From NCBI RefSeq assembly GCF_032362555.1, contig NC_083514.1:5875001-5939000 (forward strand): a DNA stretch of 64,000 nucleotides, written 5' to 3'. Both the position numbers and the translations under genes were made by a program. Positions 13,401-21,595 of this stretch are shown one piece after another. The notes under the pieces were generated by a model. That model was not told where the DNA came from and did no database searches. It saw only the letters and a program-made list of their open reading frames with translations. How positions within the stretch are numbered: position 1 is the stretch's first letter; every line of letters starts with the position of its first letter. Source of the DNA: Amyelois transitella. Lineage: Eukaryota > Arthropoda > Insecta > Lepidoptera > Pyralidae.

Positions 13401-15224
13401 CGGGGCCGAGGCGGGCAACTTCTCAAGCATACCGTGCTGCTTATCGTGAACAGTCTTAGCATGTTCATCGTGAGTTTTGATCGTGCTACATATAGAGATA
13501 CTACCTATCTAAAAAATGCCCAGAACAAATTTGTTCGTCATATAGTATAGTTCTTCAGTAAAGTCATGATATGTGTATGATGTACCTATGTATTTAGGTT
13601 ATAGTAATTGGGTACACGAAATAGCGTATGTGTATCTCGAAGTTTCGAGTCCCCGTTGTTTTAAAAACGCGGAGTTGCTCACCTTACTGTTGCGAAAACC
13701 CCACTTAAAACAATTCACTGACCAATCCTTAAGTCTGTTGAAGATACTTTGTAAATAAGATAGAGAAATATCGTTAACGAATTTTGTTCAGTATTTTTTT
13801 CTTTTACAGGGAATTACATATACGACATGGCGGATGATGTTGAAAGACGAAAGCGGCGTGTTTATAGAGATTGAATTTTTGGATATCGTTGCTAACTACG
13901 GCCAAGGTCTTGTACTATTCATCCTGTTTGGGCTGGACCCAGAAGAAATTTTGATACCTACAATCAGATTCATCAAGAAAAAATGGTAAGAACCGCAAAT
14001 ACATTTTTTTTAATATATCATTTTATTTCAAAAGCAGTCATTTCTATCACTCAGGATTATTGTGCATTCTTACAATGAATATGCCGACAGTGAACTTGAC
14101 TATGGGAAAGACATTTTTTAACAGACTTCATTGTATTATTAAAGTAGCCATAATTTTTTTCTTTACATACTTAGTAGTTTGCTAGTAAATTATTTTAATA
14201 AGGGAATTATTTAGCTTGATTTTGTGCTACACAGGCATGGAGCTGATACCGTAATCCTACCTTCGGTAGATGACCTTAGTTTTGAAACTAAACATGTGTG
14301 CGATCAGTTCATAACTCATCACTTAGAACGCTGCAGGGAGGCTATTGCTAAGGATACAAGGTAAGTTATTTATCTATACTAATATTATAAAGCTGAAGAG
14401 TTTTTTTTTGTTTGAACGCGCTTATCTCAGGAACTACTGGTTCGAATTGAAAAATTATTTTTGTGTTAAATAGACCATTTATCGAGGAAAGCTTTAGGCT
14501 ATATAACATCACGCTGCAACTATTAGGAGCGAAGAAATAATGGAAATTGAAAAAAAAAACGGGGAAAATTATTCATCCTTCAATGATGCCCAATATAACT
14601 ATTCCACGCGAACAGAGTCGCGACCACAGCTAGTTTTAAATATAAGCCTTAAAGCTGTACCTAACAGTTAAACTTAATGCTGATTTAGAAAATGGCAAAT
14701 AGATATCAAATTCATTCATTCGTATAATCACGTCTATCCTTGTGGGGTAGACAGAGCCAGCAGTCTTGAAATACTTGGCCACGTTCAGCTGTTTGCCTTA
14801 ATGATAGAATTGACATTCAGATAGTGACAAGTTGCTAGCCCATCGCCTAAATGAAGAATCCCAAGTTTATAAGCCTATCCCTTAGTAGTTTTTTACGACA
14901 TCCAAGGGAAAGAGATATATAAATTTCATATTGGATCATGGTCAAGCATTTTAAATATTATTCGGTTTTTTCGGAAAGATGTGATAAGTATACCTAATAG
15001 TAAATTTATATCAACATTAAACATGTGTTAGGTGGCGTATGCGCACATACCGTGGCGTATTCCGCGGCTCGTGCCTCGTCCGTTGGCTGATCAGCTGCGG
15101 GCTGGCCAAGGACGAGGCGGAAGCCGTAACGTATGGCCGCCATTTGCTGGACGGACGTCTCATAGCGCACGTGAACAACGCCCACCACTTCACTAACTCC
15201 CCGCTGTTGTACACCTTCAACTGA
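4421..15224 (+). CDS. GPR155: GPR155/LYCHOS-like integral membrane protein with DEP domain
   Basis: Fourteen exons: 4421-4512, 4725-5014, 6456-6754, 7206-7327, 7416-7581, 8395-8622, 8879-9031, 9236-9404, 11391-11549, 12505-12628, 13280-13469, 13810-13985, 14235-14360, 15032-15224. They are phase-compatible, all GT-AG, and give about 828 aa (human protein 870). The N-terminal half resembles the auxin-efflux-carrier type transporter fold; conserved blocks include TQSNDFALGYP (exon 2) and YLMAPISLAILNPIAF (exon 3). The middle resembles the GPCR-like membrane segments of GPR155. Exons 10-11 code for a polar, Cys/Ser-rich loop. The last exon encodes a DEP domain (motifs FRGSCLVRWLI and EAVTYGRHLL) ending in TFN-stop. 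In mammals GPR155 (LYCHOS) is a lysosomal cholesterol sensor acting on GATOR1/mTORC1; that role here is inferred from family membership. The start is the first Met before the membrane block and has no close upstream in-frame rival. Introns are loaded with repeats, the largest being intron 8 (9405-11390). An AATAAA lies near 15466. Confidence 0.93.
5145..5386 (-). repeat. Family-A repeat, GPR155 intron 2
   Basis: Reverse copy: (CATA)n tail, ATCACGTCTAT, TTGCGGGGTAAACAGAG, GGTTGCTAGCCCATCGCCTA and GGAACCACATGG. Confidence 0.8.
5437..5707 (-). mobile_element. Helitron-like nonautonomous element
   Basis: On the minus strand it starts TCTATACTAATATTATAAAG and ends with CTAG, with A before and T after, as expected for Helitron insertion between A and T. 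Confidence 0.75.
6052..6312 (-). repeat. Family-A repeat, GPR155 intron 2
   Basis: Nearly complete reverse copy with ACATACATATAATCACGTC tail end and AAGAGATGGAGTGGTCC head. Confidence 0.85.
6830..7190. repeat. Interspersed repeat in GPR155 intron 3
   Basis: Shares ATGTTTGTTACTTA, ATGAAGAAATGC and TTTCTTGGGTTT with 2540-2770. It ends CGGAGGCTAAGAAATAGGG...CGGTACAAGACCCTAAA. It begins with a 14-bp inverted repeat, AGAGGTGGACTTGC / GCAAGTCCACCTCT. Confidence 0.6.
7620..8036 (-). mobile_element. Helitron-like element, GPR155 intron 5
   Basis: Minus-strand 5' end TCTTTACTAATATTATAAAG at 8036, with CGAACCAGTAGTTTCTGA and TGAATGGTC blocks shared with other copies. The far end is unclear. Confidence 0.6.
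8141..8245 (-). mobile_element. RTE LINE 3' fragment in GPR155 intron 5
   Basis: TACA-type tail followed by AAAATCACGCC and the CCGGAG / GTAGGCAGA blocks of the same LINE, reverse orientation. About 100 bp remain. Confidence 0.75.
9047..9105 (-). mobile_element. Small RTE LINE tail fragment in GPR155 intron 7
   Basis: ACATACATACACATAATCA followed by CCGGAGAGGTAGGTAGAG, a degraded copy of the LINE 3' end, starting 16 bp after the exon 7 donor. Confidence 0.6.
9497..10733 (-). mobile_element. Defective mariner-type transposon in GPR155 intron 8
   Basis: Flanked by TA on both sides. Imperfect terminal inverted repeats share the core TATAGAACTTT. On the minus strand the transposase is read in pieces: an N-terminal DUF4817-like helix-turn-helix block (10586-10251, FYGQHNRPSEQLFRQTM), a middle part in another frame, and the C-terminal catalytic block (9906-9604) with ELWFQQDGATCHTA and NWPPRSCDLKPLEYFLWG. 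Frameshifts and an internal deletion near VYADKQPQ make it a pseudogene. Confidence 0.88.
11100..11357 (-). mobile_element. tRNA-derived SINE (truncated) with 16-bp target duplication, GPR155 intron 8
   Basis: Bounded by CTTCTAGCAAGTAAAC at 11084-11099 and 11358-11373. The minus-strand copy ends in a GAAGAAGA tail. It shares CATGGATCCT, GAGTCAGGTTTTTACACGA and CACCGTAAGAGCATCG with copies at 28920 and 61230. It ends only 17 bp after the second duplication from the exon 9 acceptor. Confidence 0.85.
11703..11979 (+). mobile_element. Helitron-like element, GPR155 intron 9
   Basis: CTATACTTATATTATAAAGC start, ACGAAGTCGCGGCCACAG then CTAG at the end followed by T. The first base pair is degraded. 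Confidence 0.72.
12833..13004. mobile_element. Foldback MITE, 172 bp, in GPR155 intron 10
   Basis: Starts AGGGGTTTGTGCGAG and ends CTCGCACTAACCCCT. Inverted arms are about 58 bp (GTGCGAGTTTTACTCG..., AAACGCGAATTTGTATG), roughly 90 percent matched, around a ~55-bp centre. No coding capacity. Confidence 0.8.
14373..14633 (+). mobile_element. Helitron-like element, GPR155 intron 13
   Basis: Complete copy: A, then TCTATACTAATATTATAAAG to CACAGCTAG, then T. It starts 12 bp after the exon 13 donor. Confidence 0.78.
14705..14915 (-). repeat. Family-A repeat, GPR155 intron 13
   Basis: Reverse copy with ATAATCACGTCTATCC, TAGCCCATCGCCTAAATG and GACATCCAAGGGAAAGAG. Confidence 0.8.
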
Positions 15225-17894
15225 ACATGCTATTTTGTAAAAGTGTGAGTTAAAAGGGTAATTATATATTTCTTATCTGTGTTATCCGATTTGGGTTAGA
15301 TGTTTGGGCTAAGGTCATGAGGTCCATCCTGATCAATATCATTTCAGCAGCCCGGTACTCAACTTCTTTACTAGATATAGAGCCTCAAAAATAGGCTATT
15401 TGACAAAGTTTTTAAAACTATCTTAGGGTTTTTTTTTGTTAATAAGAACCCTAAGAAACGTAATTAATAAAAATGATTAAGACTCTTTTAAGTCACACTG
15501 TACAATCCTTTTTGATATTAATATTTTGACCAATGATACGCGCTTTCTATTAACGGACCCGTAGATTAATATTAAACTGACTAGTCTAAGTTGAATTCAC
15601 AAATATTATTGTTGATAAGTGTAAAGCTGTTAAATGTCATATTGATAAGTCATAAAAATAATTTTTGTCGCTTGTGTTGCGATACGAACTATCTTGTAAT
15701 CGTTATAGCAAACATATAAATATATAAAATTGGATCAACATATTGTATAAGAGTTTTAATAGGTTTTATCAAAACTAGGTATTTCTATATTTACCTAATA
15801 TCCCTACCACATGGTACTTAGAAAAAGTATTTAAAAAATATGATACAATTCTCGGTTTATTCAATCTTGTAGTAAATAAGCAAAGTTCATAACATTCTTT
15901 CCGTAAATTGATTAATGTGGCATGAATAGACTGATATGGAGTATGGTAATGAATTTGGTATAAGCAAGTCATAGCTATCCATGACTTTAAATTATATATC
16001 TTTATTAAATTATTCTTAAAAATGCAGGTATTAAATTGTACACCAATGTTACATTGTGATAAGTAATGAAGTCATGTTTATTTTGATACTTATCATTGTG
16101 ATTCATACAAATTCCATTAAAAATATTTTTTTAATGTATAATTTGTACTGATCTACACCTAGTTAATTTTCAGTTTTAATTTTCTGTGGTTTTTCTGTTT
16201 ATTAACATAATTATGATCATGTAAACCCTGTTTGATACGCGCGTGTTTCACCGCCGCTATGATAAATTATTCGCTGTCACTGGGCCAACGCATGGGGTTC
16301 ACTACGGGCGCTTTCGACTTATGCGTTTCGTGTCAGACCGCTACGGTGCCAAAGCGATGCGTTAGACGTACAGCGCACGGACGATCGATCCTCTTTTTTC
16401 AACAAAACGGTCAGTGCGGCTACAGTGCGGCACCGGTACCGCGAACGCTCAACAACAGGACGACATCGGTGCTGCTCTTTTACGGGGGAGTCGTTTTTTC
16501 TTATCTTTGATGATTTTCAACAAGAGCGCTAACAGTAATGTTTCTTCATCAAAGTTCATGGCTAGACTGATGTCAAATCACTAGGATAAAAACGCTAATA
16601 ATATATAACCAGCGGCACGTTAAGTGTGCGGCAGCGGTCCGACAAGAAACGAATAAATTGAAAGCGCCTACTTCACTATCCTTGGCTGAATTTTATTATA
16701 TTTGTTAGTAATAAAACCTAACATAGTCTGGATTGAGTCATCGAATTATTAGAATTTGAAATAAGTAGTTTTGTTAATTACTATTCCTATATACAGGAAG
16801 ATTAATGTTACATTATAAACATATGAATACACATATATTTATATATATGTAATTGAGTAAGGTATAATCAAAATTCTTTGGTGCTTGTTTTATTGATACA
16901 AAGCTTTTGGTGCTGAATGTCTTACATTTTCATACTGGAGTCATTTTATTATAAGTTGCATGTGATGCATTTTGTTATGTAGATATGTAAGATACTTTTT
17001 TTTTCAATGTTAGGTACTTGGTACTTAAATATCCTTACTCAGATAGTAAAACTTTGTCCAATTGTATAACATGTACCTACGCGTTAAATACATATGTATG
17101 TATATTAATAAGTAAAAACTGTAACAGAAGACGCAAGTTTTGAAATAGGTATGAAAAAGGTATTTTCTTTGTTTTCAGTTTAACATTAAAAGTGAATTCT
17201 GTGCTGATTTTACTCATGTTTCAACGATGGTCATTTAAAGCTCTATTTAAAAAGGCAATGTAGCTTAACAGTTACAGTTGACAGTACGAACACCAAATTT
17301 AACAGAGTTTGCTTTAAGTCATAAACTAATCAAGAGCTGTAGGTATATTTCTAATTAATGATCTCATACCATAGGTACCAGTAAGACCAATGTCAAAATA
17401 ATGAGAACTGCTTCAGTGGTGTTAAAATAGATAATAATAGTTTTATATATGAGACAAATTACACATATTGTGGGATTAAATTTAGTTACCATGATCTAAT
17501 TGGTTTTGTGCAATATTTCTTCATGCTTCATAAAGTTTCATTTATGTAACTTATTGTGATTTTGGCTGTTATATTTTTAGTTAGAATGTAAGTTTTGAAT
17601 TATAATGTTATAATGATCATATAGAGGTTTGCTATAAAATATATTCTGTCATTTATAATATGAATCATAAATTATTATATCCTAAATATAATGGGTGTAT
17701 ATTTTGTTTGAGCAAAAGAAAATGTAAAAAAAAATATATGTTGCACAGCAAACCATCTTTTTTTTCCTTGAAAACAATATTATTTGTTAACTATAATAAA
17801 CCTTACCACGAGAATGGCTAACGCACATTATCAAAATCATTCGCCCATAAGAAAGTCCCACAACAAAACACAGTAAAAACATTTTAAAAAATAT
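15225..17894. other. GPR155 3' flank and convergent intergenic region
   Basis: Holds the probable GPR155 3' UTR (AATAAA near 15466), then AT-rich DNA. A GC-richer block at about 16230-16660 stands out but resembles nothing I recognise. Confidence 0.5.
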
Positions 17895-19468
17895 TTATTC
17901 ATCATTTTCTCGTTCCATATCATTTTCATCTCCATCGTCTTGCTCAGGTGCTTCCCACCAGGTTAACAAGCCTAGGCCGGGTTCATTAATTCCACCAACC
18001 AGTCTATATGGGGCTACTGTTTGTACTGCTCGCTCTGTGCCAGGAGGTCCAGTTGGTAAACTTTCCTCAAATGCTTCACTTGTCACCCTAAACCTAATTG
18101 ATTCACCTGAAAGTATATTGAAAGAATAACTACCATTTCAAAACATATTCAATATAGGTAATCTTAATCCTTACATTATCTTCAAAAGAAAAATAAAAGT
18201 CAAAATAGATGTTATTCAACAACAGAATCCCTTAATTATAAATAATTAAGAATATATTAATGACAGTCTCATAAGCAATTTTCAAATGGCTTCTGTTTCT
18301 ACAATATTATGCTTTAGATATAAATATTTTTTACTAATTAACCTGAGTCCATAAACAAATCATGTTTATCTCCATCTTCCTTAGGGTACTCCCAAACCCA
18401 AGCTTGATCATTTTCATCAAATCTGGATGGATGTTGCAATGCATTTATTGGTATGAGTATATCATCGAAAAATCCTAATGTAACTGTAAATTAAAAAAAT
18501 ATGGTAAGCTAGTGAATTGTAAAAATGGTTGAAAATAAAAACAAATATTTGAACTGATAATTTGATGTAGAAAAAATAAGTTTGCAGGTTATTTGGTTGT
18601 GTTTTTGACATGGTTATAGATATTTAATTCTGTTTCATCTTAGCATGCTGCCTGTTGCACCCTCCATGGAAGTGTTTCAAGGACCAGTCTGTGTTCAGAC
18701 TTTTCCACTTGGTCTGGTTTTCAGTGTATTCAGTTGCCAGTCCATTGTCTCTCAAATCATGACATGAAGGCTGCCTCAGATATGCAGGTTCCTCAAGTCC
18801 TTCTGAGAAACTCCACAAATCCAGCTCAGCATGTTCATTTCTGTAATATGCAGTTTTTGCTTGTGCCACTGTAACACTGGCCATGCCTCACTGCTATAAA
18901 ACAGGCCAGGCCTAATGATTGATTTTTAGACTTGCCCTTTTAGCCTAACCAGCCATACAGGCATACATTCAGAAGAATAATGAGATATAAACCATTCATC
19001 AGAAAATCCTCTTTCCAACATCTGACAGAGAAATTAGGGGGACTTTATAATATGGAGTGATAATAAATTTCTTAAATACAATCATTACCATGTACCCCTT
19101 CTCTACTGCAACTTCTTATTTTGCCTATGAGAATTTCTTCAACCACAGGTCTAAAAACAATATACCTAAATTGGACTTCAGTGTGTGATGAACCATCGCC
19201 TGGGTATATGTACGAATGGCCGATATGCGTGATATCGAATAAAGCTATGCATAAGCCAACATTTAGTACTACCTGAAAACAAAGACGACTGTTAATGAAA
19301 AAAAATATTTTTGGGTAATTTAGGTACCTTTTGAAAATGTAAACAATTTTTGTTTACTTTGTTTGCTAGTTTCGTATTCAGCAATGTGGTTATTGATTCC
19401 GTCAAACTTTGGTGAAAATGGTCCGGAGTAACACGAATAACATCTTTCATCTCGGCTAGAACAAACAT
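17895..19468 (-). CDS. POLR3H: DNA-directed RNA polymerase III subunit RPC8 (Rpb7 family)
   Basis: Four exons on the minus strand: 19468-19358, 19272-19089, 18483-18343, 18106-17895, giving about 215 aa (human 204). The N-terminus reads [18 protein letters not shown], the hallmark of RPC8. Exon 2 holds the end of the Rpb7-type N-terminal domain and the start of the S1-like OB domain ([20 protein letters not shown]). Exon 3 carries [18 protein letters not shown], and exon 4 carries [18 protein letters not shown] with an acidic tail. With RPC9 this subunit forms the stalk of Pol III and helps initiation at tRNA and 5S genes in the nucleus. An AATAAA hexamer overlaps the stop codon. The gene is convergent with GPR155. 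A rearranged U2 snRNA fragment lies about 90 bp upstream of the ATG. Confidence 0.96.
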
Positions 19469-19556
19469 TATTGATTAGAACTATGTACATAAAGAGTGTA
19501 GAAAGAAAAACAGAAAATTTGCAGATAACAACGTAAACATGTTGTTAATAGTTACA

Positions 19557-19604
19557 CTACACTTTGATCTTAGCAATTTAGCATTCTTAGCCAAAAGGCC
19601 GAGA
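19557..19604 (-). pseudogene. U2 snRNA 5'-end fragment with internal duplication
   Basis: On the minus strand TCTCGGCCTTTTGGCTAAGA is followed by a 9-nt spacer and then GCTAAGATCAAAGTGTAGT. Both blocks are the conserved 5' domain of U2 snRNA, with GCTAAGA repeated. The rest of U2 (branch-recognition continuation, Sm site) is absent, so it cannot be a functional U2 gene. It lies about 90 bp upstream of the POLR3H start on the same strand. Confidence 0.65.
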
Positions 19605-19733
19605 ATATTTAATGTTTGACATATGTCACTGTCATGTCATCTCATTGTACTGGCAAAGGCAACTTTGGTTGTGGGTTGGGGTCCATATCGTCTGTTTTCA
19701 AAACGATGTAGGTAGGTATTTGACAACCAACGT

Positions 19734-20862
19734 ACATACATACATACATACATAAAATCACGCCTCTTTCCCGGAGGGGTAGGCAGAGACTACCTCTTTC
19801 CACTTGCCACGATCTCTGCATACTTCTTTCGCTTCGTCCACATTCATAACTCTCTTCATACAAGCTCGGCGGTTTCGGGTACTTTTGACCTGACCCTTTA
19901 CCAGGACGTCCTTAATTTGATCAAGATACGTTCGTCTAGGTCTTCCCACTCCGACCTTTCCCTCCACACTCTCCTTGTATATCTGCTTAGTCAACCTGCT
20001 TTCATTCATCCTCTCCACATGACCGAACCATCTTAACATACCCTTTTCTATTCCTGTAACTACATCTTCTTTCAAATCACAACATTCCCTTATCACGCTG
20101 TTCCTTATCCTGTCACTCAATTTCACACCCATCATACTCCTTAACGCTCTCATTTCCACTGCATTTATTCTGCTTTCATGCTTCTTTTGCCATACCCAAC
20201 TTTCACTCCCATACATTAATGTCGGGACCAACACGCCCCTGTGCACAGCCAGTCGAGCCTTTTTGGATAGTTTCTGACTGCTCATAAAGGCATGCAAAGC
20301 TCCATTCACCATGTTCCCCGCGTTCACTCTCCTTTCAATATCACTATCATACTTGCCATCTGATGTAAACTTTGATCCTAGATATACAAACTCTTTCACT
20401 TGCTCCACTTTTTCTCCTCCAATCCAAATATTACATGCTGTCATTTCTTTCTCCATTTCAAAAACCAGTGTTTTAGTTTTACTTACGTTCACTTTCATTC
20501 CTTTCTCTTTTAAAGCTTCATGCATACAGTTTACCATCTCCTGTAACTCCTCCGCTGATGACGCCAGTATAACCTGATCGTCGGCATAGAGCAGACATTT
20601 GACGAGTAACTCATTCATCCTTAATCCACTTTTAGACTCTTTCAAATCTGTCAAACAGCTATCCATAAATAGGTTGAACAGCCACGGTGACGCAACACAT
20701 CCTTGCCTAACGCCTTTCTCAATCTTAAACCACTCAGTGTGCGCTCCGTTTATCCTGACACAAGCACTCGAATCCTCATATAAGGATTTCAGTGCTCGTA
20801 TTAAGAGACTGCTCACCCCATGCATAGAAAGTGCTGACCACAATTCATCAACAACCAAAATC
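19734..20862 (-). mobile_element. 5'-truncated RTE-type LINE with intact 3' half of the RT ORF
   Basis: Flanked by a 13-bp direct repeat TGACAACCAACGT (19721-19733 and 20863-20875), so the ends are exact and the copy is fairly recent. The minus-strand ORF carries reverse transcriptase motifs GVRQGCVASPWLFNLF and YADD (in LLYADDQVILA), then the C-terminal region of RTE-like elements (RWFGHVERM, GVGRPRRTYLDQIKDVLVKG) and stops just before a (TACA)n tail. The apparent start Met of the open frame (20912) lies in flanking DNA outside the duplication and is not the element's own start. The endonuclease and N-terminal RT are missing, so the copy cannot move by itself. Confidence 0.92.
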
Positions 20863-21015
20863 TGACAACCAACGTCCATAATAAAATTAGGTTTTTTTTT
20901 TTGGTATTTCACAACAAATTCCTTTTCGGTTGTAACTACGTATTTAAAGTTACTCGTTGTAAGAAAATGGAGTTATATTGAATTTATTATTGAGATTATT
21001 CGATAACGAAAATAA

Positions 21016-21212
21016 AATGCCGTGTGGTTTCTGGTACTTTAAAATACCACTCTATCTCTTTCCCATAGATGTCGTAAAAGGTGACTGAGGGATAATGTAC
21101 TTCGGTTTCTTCTTTTAGACGTGACCGTTCAGTATTTTTTTAAAGACTCTTGGCTTGGCCGTCTACCCCATAAGGGATAAAGTCTTTATAATATGTATGT
21201 ATGAATATTAAA
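21016..21212 (+). repeat. Family-A repeat between LINE and ENOX
   Basis: Starts GCCGTGTGGTTTCTGG and ends GTCTACCCCATAAGGGATA with a TATGTATGTATG tail. An internal deletion removes the CATCGCC/ATTTGAATCTC part. Confidence 0.75.
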
Positions 21213-21258
21213 TGAAGTATCCTTCATACTTAACCCTAACTTAATTGCCGTATCTTTT

Positions 21259-21410
21259 CAACAAACGCTCGACGAGGCAGCGAGAGAGGTGTTTGTTCGT
21301 TCCTTTCGTTGTCGTTTAAGTTTTTTAATCTCCGCAAATGTTGACTGCATGTCAGTCGGAAATAACGTTTGTTTTCGAGTAAACACAACGTTGTGTAAAC
21401 GATCTATGAT
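21259..21410 (+). promoter_or_regulatory. Promoter-proximal element shared with GPR155 upstream region (copy 2)
   Basis: Shorter copy about 190 bp before the inferred ENOX start. It retains TTCCTTTCGTTGTC and ACACAACGTTGTG with the same spacing logic, but lacks the middle ~30 bp of copy 1. Confidence 0.5.
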
Positions 21411-21595
21411 AAATATATATAACGCTCACTCCCAAAACCTGCCAATACACTACATTGTTTTGTTTTTTATTATCTATTATTCTGTTTTATATTACGTGAA
21501 GTGAATAGATAACTATACCTAGATTATTTGTGTAAAAAGCTCCAAGACATTCGAAAATATTTAAAGAACTACATTTATAAACTATCAAGTTTATA

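Noticed and set aside
18624-18884. 86-codon frame inside POLR3H intron 2
   Set aside because: Flanking exons join in phase without it and the translation resembles nothing I know; possibly an old repeat.
20863-20912. Start Met of a 384-residue RT-like frame as a host gene start
   Set aside because: It lies outside the LINE's target-site duplication in flanking DNA.
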